The translations under genes were made by a program, and so were the position numbers. The notes beneath the pieces are model-generated. The model ran no database searches, had not been told where the DNA came from, and was given only the letters and a program-made list of their open reading frames with translations. A stretch of DNA of 8,639 nucleotides from an uncultured Christensenellaceae bacterium (GTDB lineage Bacteria; Bacillota; Clostridia; Christensenellales; Pumilibacteraceae), in contig CAJUQF010000088.1 in NCBI GenBank assembly GCA_910588315.1, positions 1 through 8,639 of the forward strand, written 5' to 3'. Within the stretch, counting starts at the first letter, position 1; each line of letters opens with the position of its first letter. Below are positions 1 to 7,349 of this stretch, piece after piece.

Positions 1-62
1 GATACCTTCTTTATCCGCGAATGGCGGTTTATCTTGTTAATTATATTTATGTCATATCGCTG

Positions 63-1067
63 TTATGTCGGTCTGCGATCGTGTGAAGAGAGAAGTTCGG
101 CGATCTGAACGGCGTTTGTCGCCGCGCCTTTGCGAATATTATCGGCGACGACCCAAATATTGAGACCGTTATCTACGGAGCGATCCTCGCGCACGCGTCC
201 GACAAAAACTTCGTCGCGGCCTTCGGCGTTTATCGGCATCGGATATATATTGCGGTTAGGATCGTCGCAAAGTATGATACCCGGCGCGGAACGCAATACG
301 TCTTGCGCCGCCGATCTCGTGACAGGGTTGTAAAACTCTATGTTGATACTTTCGCTGTGTCCGTAATACACGGGAACGCGTGCAGTCGTCGCGGTGATAC
401 GGATATCGTTATCGCCGAGTATCTTACGCGTTTCGTTAACCATTTTAAGTTCTTCTTTCGTGTAACCGCTATCGTCGAAAACGTCGATATGCGGCAAGAT
501 ATTGTAAGCAATGGGATGAGGAAATTTGTGCGGCTCGCCGCCGGTCATACCCGATTTAAGATCGTCAATTCCGGCTCTTCCCGCACCGGAAACAGCCTGG
601 TATGTAGAATATACGATGCGTTTGATCTTGAATGCATCGTGCAGCGGTTTCAATGCCACTACGGCTTGTATGGTCGAGCAGTTCGGGTTGGCAATTATGC
701 CGTTGTGTTTGAACGCATCGTCGGGATTTACTTCGGGAACGACGAGCGGGACGCGCTCGTCCATGCGCCATCTGCTCGAATTGTCGATCGCGACAGCGCC
801 GATCTCGGCGAATATCGGGGCGAATTTACCCGATACGTCGCTGCCCGCGGAAAATATAGCATAATCGACGTTCGAGCTTTTTACCGCAGACTCGGTCAGT
901 TCTTCCACCGTGAACTCTTTGTCTCGGAACGTCATTTTTTGTCCGGCGCTTCTTCCCGACGCGAAAAGCTTGAGATTGTCTATTTCCATGTTGCGCTCTT
1001 CCAGAACTTTGAGCATTGTGCGCCCGACAAGTCCGGTACAGCCGACAACAGCTACATTTGCTTTCAT
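63..1067 (-). CDS. asd: Aspartate-semialdehyde dehydrogenase
   Basis: The enzyme reduces L-aspartyl-4-phosphate to L-aspartate-4-semialdehyde with NADPH in the cytoplasm, the branch point to lysine/diaminopimelate, threonine and methionine. The protein is 334 aa, normal for the family. An N-terminal Rossmann motif (VVGCTGLVGRTML, residues 7-19) binds NADP. The catalytic cysteine is C130 in NPNCST, Q157 lies in STYQAVSGAG, and the acid/base histidine is H237 in RVPVYYGHSE. The frame is open further upstream to an ATG at 1100, but the ATG at 1067 fits best: it gives the family's usual N-terminus and is preceded by GGGAGG (1074-1079 on the minus strand) seven bases away. The gene is divergent from the M20 amidohydrolase gene and has its own promoter. 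No lysine riboswitch fits in the short leader. Any dapA/dapB partners would lie outside the window. Confidence 0.97.
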   Translation of the reverse strand: MKANVAVVGCTGLVGRTMLKVLEERNMEIDNLKLFASGRSAGQKMTFRDKEFTVEELTESAVKSSNVDYAIFSAGSDVSGKFAPIFAEIGAVAIDNSSRWRMDERVPLVVPEVNPDDAFKHNGIIANPNCSTIQAVVALKPLHDAFKIKRIVYSTYQAVSGAGRAGIDDLKSGMTGGEPHKFPHPIAYNILPHIDVFDDSGYTKEELKMVNETRKILGDNDIRITATTARVPVYYGHSESINIEFYNPVTRSAAQDVLRSAPGIILCDDPNRNIYPMPINAEGRDEVFVGRVREDRSVDNGLNIWVVADNIRKGAATNAVQIAELLSSHDRRPT

Positions 1068-1090
1068 GAATAGCCTCCCATTCTCGTACA

Positions 1091-1120
1091 ATTTTATCAA
1101 AACATCGGCGTCCGTGTCAA
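1091..1120 (-). promoter_or_regulatory. sigma-A-type promoter of asd
   Basis: Read on the minus strand, a perfect -35 box TTGACA (1115-1120) is followed by an 18-bp spacer and TAAAAT (1091-1096), one mismatch from the -10 consensus. The predicted transcript starts near 1084 and gives a leader of about 17 nt holding the GGGAGG ribosome site. That leader is too short for a riboswitch or attenuator, so if asd is regulated it is probably at initiation. The call rests on consensus matching only. Confidence 0.75.
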
Positions 1121-1202
1121 GCGTATGAACTAAGTACTGACGGCAACCGGTTTATCTTTAGTATATCAGAGCGAAGTTGTTCGATCGGAAAGAGAGAACG
1201 TG

Positions 1203-1257
1203 TATTTTTAAAAAGATTGCGTTTTTACTTGAAAAGCTATGATAATTGTAGTATAAT
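1203..1257 (+). promoter_or_regulatory. Strong sigma-A promoter of the plus-strand operon
   Basis: TTGAAA (1229-1234), a 17-bp spacer and a perfect TATAAT (1252-1257) form a near-consensus promoter. An A/T-rich block (1203-1214, TATTTTTAAAAA) sits where an UP element would contact RNA polymerase alpha. The best start purine is A1265, with seven bases between it and the -10 box, and A1265 is the first base of the downstream ATG. This is the only good promoter I see before the M20, DUF624-like, TPR and HEAT genes, so it probably drives all four. Confidence 0.8.
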
Positions 1258-1264
1258 GTTATCT

Positions 1265-2365
1265 ATGGACAATACGTCTTTGCAATACCTAACCGATACA
1301 AGACGAAAGCTACACGCTCTTGCGGAACTGTCCGGCGCGGAATACAAAACGTGTGCGTTCATCACGGAAGAACTCAAACGTTTCGGCTACAAGCCCAAGA
1401 CCGTCGAGACGGGGGTGTATTGCGATGTGGGGCGCGGTAACGGCAGACTTGCTTTTCGCGCCGACATCGACGCTTTGCCTTTAACCGAGAATACCGAGAT
1501 CACCGGCATGACCGAATATTGCGGTACCGGCGCCATGCATGCATGCGGTCACGACGGGCATACGGCAAACCTGCTTAACGTCGCCCGTATCGTAGGCGGT
1601 AAAAGCGACGTCCCCCTCAGATTCATCTTCCAATTCGACGAAGAAGTAGCGGGCGGAAGTACGGTCATGATCGAACGCGGAGTACTCGACGGGGTGGATG
1701 AGATCTATGCTTTGCACCTTTGTCCGGAACTTGAAATCGGTAAGATCGGATATTGTTACGGCGGAATGTTTGCGGGTTGTTGCGAGTTTGATGTGAACGT
1801 TTTCGGCAAGTCGAGTCATTGCGCAGCCACAGAACAGGGCGCCGATGCGATAATGTCGTCGGTCGAAATCGCGACGGCGGTATATGAATCCGCAAAACGT
1901 CGAGACATGCTTGTCAATCTCGGCAAGATATGCGGCGGCGACGCACGAAACATAGTTGCCGATATGTGTAAATCGGAGTACACGCTCAGGTTTTACGACA
2001 TGGCAAAGTGTGAGAGTGTAATACTCGATATCGAACGTGCGGCGCTTAGCTGCGACGACAAGAACGGCACGACGCATAATACAGAACATATTGCGGTATA
2101 TCCGCCGCTTATCAATCACGCGCTGTCGGTAGACAATGTGCGTAGGGTGATGGGTGACAGATGCGTCGCGGTCGAGCCGCGGTTCACGGCTGAAGACTTT
2201 GCGAATTATCTGTTAAAAGTACCCGGTTGTATGGTGTGGCTGGGTACCCGTTCCGAAGGACACACTTCGCCGCTGCACAGCGAAACGTTCTCTTTTGAAG
2301 AACGTGCGCTCGTATACGGTACCGAGCTTTTTATGAAACTTATCGAGTCGCGTATGTCGGCTTGA
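1265..2365 (+). CDS. M20-family metal-dependent amidohydrolase/deacylase
   Basis: This is a cytoplasmic zinc-type amidohydrolase of the M20 (HipO/AbgB/N-acetyl-diaminopimelate deacetylase-like) group, 366 aa, which removes acyl groups from amino acids or cleaves short peptides. The start resembles the family (LTDTRRKLHALAEL, near residue 10). Expected metal ligands are visible: C94 and H96 in HACGHDGH, E126/E127 in FQFDEE, H151 in ALHLCPE and H338 in PLHSETF. H185 (SSHCA) and the GGDARNIVAD segment (224-233) match the dimerisation/substrate region. FQFDEE replaces the commoner FQPAEE, a small deviation. The frame is open upstream to a TTG at 1217, but that would place the start before the -35 box; ATG 1265 coincides with the predicted transcript start and has no Shine-Dalgarno. 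The position opposite asd makes N-acetyl-diaminopimelate deacetylase one candidate, but the substrate cannot be read from the sequence. Confidence 0.92.
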   Translation: MDNTSLQYLTDTRRKLHALAELSGAEYKTCAFITEELKRFGYKPKTVETGVYCDVGRGNGRLAFRADIDALPLTENTEITGMTEYCGTGAMHACGHDGHTANLLNVARIVGGKSDVPLRFIFQFDEEVAGGSTVMIERGVLDGVDEIYALHLCPELEIGKIGYCYGGMFAGCCEFDVNVFGKSSHCAATEQGADAIMSSVEIATAVYESAKRRDMLVNLGKICGGDARNIVADMCKSEYTLRFYDMAKCESVILDIERAALSCDDKNGTTHNTEHIAVYPPLINHALSVDNVRRVMGDRCVAVEPRFTAEDFANYLLKVPGCMVWLGTRSEGHTSPLHSETFSFEERALVYGTELFMKLIESRMSA

Positions 2366-2377
2366 AGTCGGAGAATT

Positions 2378-3559
2378 ATGGCACAGCAAGCAACTGAAAA
2401 AAAGAAGAAAAAAGGCATTGTCCAGCGCATGATGTTCGGCAATGACGATAAGCCGGACCTCACGCCGGAACGCGCGAGCATGACAAAATGGGCGCTGTTC
2501 AAATTACTGTTTTTCCGTCGCGTCGGAACGATGGTGCTTTTGAATATACTCACGTTGTTGTTTGCGCTGCCGGCGATCCTTGTTATCTTTTTGTTCTATA
2601 TGAATAAAGCGGTTGCCGCAGGATTTATACCGTATTCGTCGAATATCGGCATAGGTTATCCGGTCGTGGTCGATGCAATAAGCCAGGGCGCAATGACCGA
2701 TTTTAACTATACGCTTATGCAGTATTTGATACTTATCCCGTGTATCGCATTTTTTGCGCTCGGTGTTTCCGGCAGTTTGTATGTTATACGCAAGCTTATT
2801 TGGGAAGAACCTACGCGTACGGTGCGCGACTTTTTCCGCGGTATAAAAAAGTGTTGGTTGCACTCTCTGTTTATGGGTACCGTGTTCGGGCTTACGCTGT
2901 TGCTCTTTGTGTTTTCGCTCGATTATTTCGACGTGTACGGACTTTCGGTCGGACTTAAGGTGACGTCCGTCATACTGTCGTCTTTATTGCTTGTGTTCAT
3001 CATTTTATTTACGTCATTCTTTATGACACAGCACGTAGCGTTTAAGATGCGTCCGCTCGTATTGATACGCAATTCAATATTATTCGTTTTCGGTACGAAC
3101 ATACAAGCGATATTCTTTATCGGTCTGGCGCTTTTACCGGTGTATCTCATGCTTATACCGGGTATAACCACTTTTGTATTGATAATCGGCGCATTTTTTG
3201 CATTTTCGTTTACCGAACTTGCCATATCGGTATACTGCCATCACTGCTATGAAAAGTTCTTATATGACAAGATAACGGATAAGCCGGCAACGGTTTATGC
3301 CAAACGCGGCAGCGATATTGCGGAAGCGCCTGTTGCGCAGGCAAAGAAAAAACAGCCGACGGCATACAAGAATCCCAAAAAGCGTAAACGTTCAATAGAT
3401 GAGGGCGCGTCGATCACACCGCTGGCGCCGACGTTCAGAAGAGAGGATTTGGAGCGGTTGCAAAAGGAACACGAGCAGGTGTTGAAAGAAAGCAACGATG
3501 CCGATACGGATACCGAATCGGAAAAAACTGTCGATGCGGCAAATGACGCGGAAGCGTAA
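2378..3559 (+). CDS. DUF624/YesL-like multi-pass membrane protein with charged tail
   Basis: A 393-aa integral membrane protein of unknown function. The N-terminus is basic (KKKKKK near residue 8) and cytoplasmic by the positive-inside rule. About six hydrophobic segments follow, near residues 50-75, 112-138, 162-182, 192-218, 243-260 and 262-284. The pattern of LNILTLLFALPA in the first helix and a cytoplasmic loop with DFFRGIKKCW (151-160) resembles the DUF624/YesL group of Firmicutes; I recognise this by eye and hold it as tentative. Residues 290-393 form a hydrophilic tail that is first lysine-rich (323-338) and then acidic and probably disordered (370-393), longer than I would expect for the group. 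ATG 2378 has GGAG four bases upstream and lies 12 nt after the M20 stop, so the two are surely co-transcribed. The tail could be the docking site for the two helical-repeat proteins encoded next; that is inference. Confidence 0.72.
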   Translation: MAQQATEKKKKKGIVQRMMFGNDDKPDLTPERASMTKWALFKLLFFRRVGTMVLLNILTLLFALPAILVIFLFYMNKAVAAGFIPYSSNIGIGYPVVVDAISQGAMTDFNYTLMQYLILIPCIAFFALGVSGSLYVIRKLIWEEPTRTVRDFFRGIKKCWLHSLFMGTVFGLTLLLFVFSLDYFDVYGLSVGLKVTSVILSSLLLVFIILFTSFFMTQHVAFKMRPLVLIRNSILFVFGTNIQAIFFIGLALLPVYLMLIPGITTFVLIIGAFFAFSFTELAISVYCHHCYEKFLYDKITDKPATVYAKRGSDIAEAPVAQAKKKQPTAYKNPKKRKRSIDEGASITPLAPTFRREDLERLQKEHEQVLKESNDADTDTESEKTVDAANDAEA

Positions 3560-3585
3560 TAAACCAATGCAACAAGAGTCTTGAT

Positions 3586-5634
3586 TTGATTACGAAGTTC
3601 GATAAAAACGGCGCAGTGTCGCTGTACAAGCGTGAGTTTATCGAAGCTGTAGCGCGTGATGATTACGAGCGCGCTATCGATAAACTTTTGAAGTACACCG
3701 AAGTCACCGGATATCCGGACTTCCATTTGGCGTGCGGAATGTTGTATTTGCAGATGACGCAGGAAAGTGACGATCGCGAATTGTTGGCGCTTGCTTTCCG
3801 CGAATTTATGATGCATTTATCGATCCGTCCCGATTGCAAAGCAGCGTATCGCAACTTGCTTGCCGTAATGTTTTTGCGACGCGATCCGATAACCGTCGTC
3901 GAAATGGGCGAATTTATAAAACATCGCGGACTCGATCTCGCCGAAATGATAAGCGAACTGTCCGAGGTCGGAATCGATATGTTTACCGACGACGGCAGTT
4001 TTATAGATTTTTCCGAACTTTTTTCGTTAGAAGACTACGGCGAAATCGGATGTAAAAAGCCGAGCGAAAACGATGCCGTTCGAGACGATAAAAACTCCGA
4101 AAATGCCGCCGACGATCATTTTGTTCATAAAGTCGGATCGCGCGTAATAGCTTTTCGCGGCGGTAAAAAATCGGATAATGTCAAACCCAACGTTAAAAAT
4201 ACGAAGGACAAAATAAGCAAACTTGCCGAAGATCCGCGTATTCTCGACGGTATTTCCGATTCGGACGATCAAATGAATGCCGGCGATATGCTCGAGCTTA
4301 TGATGCAAATGGTCAAAGACGAGGTCGAGATCGATGCAGACGGTAACAACGTGTTTTCCAATGTTGCCGGCGATATCGACGCCGCAGGCGAGATGCGTGA
4401 CCGAATGTTTTTGCGCGATGCGGAACGCGCATGCGATACGCGTGATTTCGATAAAGCGCTCGCGTTACTCGAAAAAGTAGGAAAAGATAACGAGCGTGTT
4501 TATTATTGCGCGGAATGTATAAGAGCGAACATAATGTCGGAGCTGAAAGAATACGGAAAAGCGCAGGACGCGTTGGATCGCGCTTATTCGATAGTTCCGG
4601 ACGGCTCGCTTGTCGGTATTTTGCAGTGCAGGCTGTATGAACTTACCGAAAAGTTTGCGCTCATACCGCAAACGATCAAAAATATAGACGTAGCCGATTA
4701 CGTGGACGTCGATCATGCGTTCGGGGCGTTGATGCTTGCGGTCAAGTATTGCGAACAGTCCGATGCGCTCGAGCTTGCGGAAGATTATGCTATAGAGTTC
4801 AATTCGACAGACATAAGGCTTACTTATGCGCAGCTGCTCTATAATGCCGGCGAACGTGACGAGGCGATAAAAGAACTGCGTAAGATCTCGCGGATAATGT
4901 ATGACGATTTCAATGTGCAATATTATTATCTGTCTGCACGCTCGGGAGTCGAATATCTGCCGATCGAGCAGGAAGCGCCGCAAAATATTCTCGGGATCAT
5001 GATCGATAACCTTATCTCGATAGTTAATTCCGATATATACTTTAAAGACTCCGATTTGTTTGTAAACGAGCCGTTCCGATTCAGTCTCGAAGTGTTTTTG
5101 ACTTTGGAATTCGACAATACCAGAAACGTCGTAAAGATAATGTTCGATACGTTGCGCATTCTCGCCGCCGATCCGCGAGCGGACGAGATCATGCGTAATG
5201 CGCTTGTATCGCCGTATGTCGAACCGCTCGTAAAGGCGGTAATACTTTCCGAAAGATTGAAACGCGGCGAACGTGAATTTTTGACCGAAATGTCGTTTTG
5301 TCCCATTCATTCGGACTTTCTGCCGAAATTGGGTGCTGCGTCGGACGGTGTATGCGAGGCGTATGCGTTAGTGACAGTGCTTTGCCGCAGCGCTCTGAAA
5401 CTGGTGATAAACAATGCGAAAAAACTTTCCGCGCTCGATCCGGATAAGTTCGGGGAACGCGACAAAGCAAACTATCTGTGGCGTACAGTGAAAAGCGCCA
5501 TACGGTTTATAAATAAATCCGTGGACGGGCGCATCGATTACGCGCTCGGTTATCAGACAAAGGCAGCCGCCAATGCCGCATATAAAAAAATGTGCGCTGC
5601 GCTCGATGAAATTTATGCGGCGGAAAAAAAGTAA
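3586..5634 (+). CDS. Large TPR-like helical-repeat protein, function unknown
   Basis: A 682-aa soluble protein with no signal peptide or membrane segment. Helical TPR-like units appear at residues 14-47 (DDYERAIDKLLKY), 48-80 and 83-112. A hydrophilic, mostly charged linker spans about 150-250. A second solenoid follows at about 272-435, with units such as RDFDKALALLEK (287-298), EYGKAQDALDRAYSIVP (322-338) and AGERDEAIKELRK (421-433). The last 230 residues are alpha-helical looking and I recognise no family. The first in-frame start is TTG 3586, after a weak AAGAG; no ATG start with a ribosome site is available nearby, so the exact start is less certain than elsewhere. It lies 26 nt after the membrane-protein gene and 22 nt before the HEAT-like gene. 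TPR solenoids usually bind other proteins, so a scaffold or adaptor role is likely, with no enzymatic motif seen. Confidence 0.75.
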   Translation: MITKFDKNGAVSLYKREFIEAVARDDYERAIDKLLKYTEVTGYPDFHLACGMLYLQMTQESDDRELLALAFREFMMHLSIRPDCKAAYRNLLAVMFLRRDPITVVEMGEFIKHRGLDLAEMISELSEVGIDMFTDDGSFIDFSELFSLEDYGEIGCKKPSENDAVRDDKNSENAADDHFVHKVGSRVIAFRGGKKSDNVKPNVKNTKDKISKLAEDPRILDGISDSDDQMNAGDMLELMMQMVKDEVEIDADGNNVFSNVAGDIDAAGEMRDRMFLRDAERACDTRDFDKALALLEKVGKDNERVYYCAECIRANIMSELKEYGKAQDALDRAYSIVPDGSLVGILQCRLYELTEKFALIPQTIKNIDVADYVDVDHAFGALMLAVKYCEQSDALELAEDYAIEFNSTDIRLTYAQLLYNAGERDEAIKELRKISRIMYDDFNVQYYYLSARSGVEYLPIEQEAPQNILGIMIDNLISIVNSDIYFKDSDLFVNEPFRFSLEVFLTLEFDNTRNVVKIMFDTLRILAADPRADEIMRNALVSPYVEPLVKAVILSERLKRGEREFLTEMSFCPIHSDFLPKLGAASDGVCEAYALVTVLCRSALKLVINNAKKLSALDPDKFGERDKANYLWRTVKSAIRFINKSVDGRIDYALGYQTKAAANAAYKKMCAALDEIYAAEKK

Positions 5635-5656
5635 ATAACCGTCAGGAGAAAATATC

Positions 5657-6484
5657 ATGAACGACAAAGAAATGTACTATATCGATTTCGACAAGCTGTT
5701 TGAAAACTATGCGGACAAGTATTATAATCAACACGAATCCGAATACGAATCGCCGGACGATTTCGCCAAGGATCTCGATAAGATCTATCATATCTGGGCG
5801 ACTTCGCCGCAAGAGGTACTCGGCGGTATTTCTCCGTCCGAGTTTTTCAACCGCATTCCGACGAATGAATTGATAGATATTTTAAAGGGTTCATGTGTCG
5901 GCGAGAACAATCCCAACTCGCTATTGTTTGATCGTATCGCTACCGAGCCGTCGCTTTTGGGCGATCTCGTAAAACTTGCAAGAGCGGCAACCGATGAAAA
6001 GCTGTTGCTCGTTGCGATCAGTTTGATAAACGAACTCGGCGGCGCCGATACGGATTTTTATATCGATATGATAGAACGCGATATCGACGCATGCGTCAAG
6101 GACGAGTGCATAGAAGTCCTGTGCGACCATGCCGACGAGATCAAAGACGAATTGCTTGCCAAAGCCGAATCTTCCGACGATATCGGTAAAATAGAAATGT
6201 ATGTAGAGCCGCTCACATTCTGTGACCCGGGCGATGACCGTATATTGAGATTGCTGCGTACGCTGCTCGTATCGGACCCGAATACTGCGTATGTTGCGGC
6301 GCTTATGGGACGGTACGGCGACGAGCGGGCATGCGCGGATCTGTATCCGTTGCTCGACGCCTGCGATTACGCGGAGTTTTTGGAGATACGAAACGCCATC
6401 GAAACTCTCGGCGGCTCGGTGGACGAACACTACAGAGATTTCTCCGACGATCCGCTGTATAAAGCGATAAAGGGCAATAAGTGA
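5657..6484 (+). CDS. HEAT-like helical-repeat protein, function unknown
   Basis: A 275-aa acidic, cytoplasmic protein. The first 80 residues hold a tyrosine/aspartate-rich segment and the motif HIWATSPQEVLGGISPSEFF (45-64), which looks conserved but which I cannot assign. Residues 88-255 are built from short paired helices of HEAT/Armadillo type, e.g. LGDLVKLARAATDEKLLLVAI (101-121), VKDECIEVLCDHADEIKDELL and NTAYVAALMGRYGDERACADL, the last typical of a HEAT helix pair. No catalytic motif is visible. ATG 5657 has a strong AGGAG (5644-5648) eight bases upstream and lies 22 nt after the TPR gene, so the two are expected to be made together. A binding partner role beside the TPR protein is inferred from this pairing. 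Confidence 0.68.
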   Translation: MNDKEMYYIDFDKLFENYADKYYNQHESEYESPDDFAKDLDKIYHIWATSPQEVLGGISPSEFFNRIPTNELIDILKGSCVGENNPNSLLFDRIATEPSLLGDLVKLARAATDEKLLLVAISLINELGGADTDFYIDMIERDIDACVKDECIEVLCDHADEIKDELLAKAESSDDIGKIEMYVEPLTFCDPGDDRILRLLRTLLVSDPNTAYVAALMGRYGDERACADLYPLLDACDYAEFLEIRNAIETLGGSVDEHYRDFSDDPLYKAIKGNK

Positions 6485-6509
6485 TTTGACGGTAAGTCGA
6501 ATATTCTGC

Positions 6510-6549
6510 TGTTTTGCATGATATGTATAATGTAACTTACGGCAAAACA
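6510..6549 (+). repeat. 8-bp inverted repeat around the HD-gene -10 box
   Basis: TGTTTTGC (6510-6517) and GCAAAACA (6542-6549) are perfect reverse complements with a 24-nt spacer that contains TATAATG (6526-6532). A second pair, GTAAGT (6492-6497) and ACTTAC (6535-6540), interlocks with it. It could be an operator or, in read-through RNA, a hairpin or pseudoknot before the HD gene. Chance is not excluded at this size. Confidence 0.4.
6526..6531 (+). promoter_or_regulatory. Possible -10 element of the HD-domain gene
   Basis: A perfect TATAAT sits 32 bp before the ATG at 6564 and would start transcription near 6538, giving a leader of about 26 nt. No good -35 box lies at 16-18 bp, so the promoter would be weak or need an activator. 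The wider 79-nt gap here, against 12-26 nt between the preceding genes, supports separate control. Confidence 0.5.
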
Positions 6550-6563
6550 AAATAAGTGAGAAT

Positions 6564-7295
6564 ATGTCTGATACGATAACACTCGGCGACGTAAAAGAAA
6601 ATGCCGAATTCAAAAGTCTAATAGAAGCGAGCAACGAATGTTTAAAGGCGCTCGGATACACCGAACACGGTTTGAGACATGTCGGTTATGTTTCCAAGAC
6701 GACGGCTAACATCTTGAGTACGTTGGGGTATGACGCGCGTACGGTGGAACTCGGCGCTATAGCGGGTTGGATACACGATATCGGCAATGCCATAAACCGT
6801 AAACACCACGGACTTACCGGGTCGGTTCTCGCATACGATATTCTGGTGAGAATGGGTATGGATCCGCGTGAAACGGCTCTTATCATCGCCGCGATCGGGA
6901 ATCACGAAGAGGAAAGCGGCACCCCGGTGAACGCGATCGCTGCGGCGCTTATTCTCGCAGACAAATCGGACGCGCACAGAAGCCGCGTGCGTAGAGAGAC
7001 TGCGGATGTAAGAGATATTCACGACCGTGTGAATCTTGCGATAAAGAAAAACTATCTCGCTATAGATAAAACTAAAAAGATCATAAGACTTGTCATTCAA
7101 ATGGATAATACTTCGGCTACCATGGAATATTTGCAGATATATCTTTCGCGCATGGTGTTGTCGGAGCGTGCCGCGGCGTTTCTCGGTTATTGGTTCGAGC
7201 TTGTTATAAACGGCAACGTTATAAACCGCCGCCGTCCCGTAGGCAAACTTAACGATCACCCGAAAGCGGGAGAGACCGAAGTTTCCGAAGATTGA
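6564..7295 (+). CDS. HD-domain metal-dependent phosphohydrolase
   Basis: A 243-aa cytoplasmic protein of the HD superfamily, which hydrolyses phosphate esters or phosphodiesters of nucleotides using bound metals. The HD signature is complete: H39 (EHGLRHV), H71-D72 (GWIHDIGN) and D133 (LADKSDAH). Additional histidines H81/H82 (RKHHGLTGS) and H114 (IGNHEEESGT) fit the H-HD-H-H-D pattern of two-metal HD enzymes. Residues 150-220 form a C-terminal alpha/beta extension and the last 20 residues are polar. The overall sequence matches a clostridial HD family of about this size that I recognise by eye, but the substrate is unknown. ATG 6564 is preceded by AAGTGAG (6554-6560), a modest ribosome site. 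It follows the HEAT-like gene by 79 nt. The IS element starts 29 bp after its stop codon, and no terminator of its own is seen before that. Confidence 0.9.
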   Translation: MSDTITLGDVKENAEFKSLIEASNECLKALGYTEHGLRHVGYVSKTTANILSTLGYDARTVELGAIAGWIHDIGNAINRKHHGLTGSVLAYDILVRMGMDPRETALIIAAIGNHEEESGTPVNAIAAALILADKSDAHRSRVRRETADVRDIHDRVNLAIKKNYLAIDKTKKIIRLVIQMDNTSATMEYLQIYLSRMVLSERAAAFLGYWFELVINGNVINRRRPVGKLNDHPKAGETEVSED

Positions 7296-7324
7296 TAAAT
7301 TCGGTAATAATGCCCGTGCCGCAA

Positions 7325-7349
7325 TGAAATGCACCCCAAAGTTTGGACA
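7325..7349 (+). repeat. Left terminal inverted repeat of the IS
   Basis: This 25-bp end matches the reverse complement of 8615-8639 at 20 of 25 positions by my hand count. The conserved core is ACCCCAAA followed by TTGGACA, the usual transposase recognition region for IS150-like ends. Confidence 0.85.

Noticed and set aside
1..62. CCGC (15-18) and GCGG (24-27) with a short loop and T-rich flank, a possible terminator near the asd end.
   Set aside because: The stem is only 4 bp, and the T-rich side is on the plus strand, not downstream of asd. Nothing else is identifiable in these 62 bases.
303..1073. Long plus-strand open frame opposite asd.
   Set aside because: It is antisense to a clearly real gene, and its translation has no family resemblance and skewed composition.
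1068..1090. Lysine riboswitch or attenuator in the asd leader.
   Set aside because: The predicted leader is about 17 nt, far too short.
4465..5310. 281-codon minus-strand open frame opposite the TPR gene; similar long frames at 1481-2119, 5921-6661 and 6642-7397.
   Set aside because: All are antisense to genes with recognisable proteins and lack credible ribosome sites. The host's codon bias leaves the opposite strand open.
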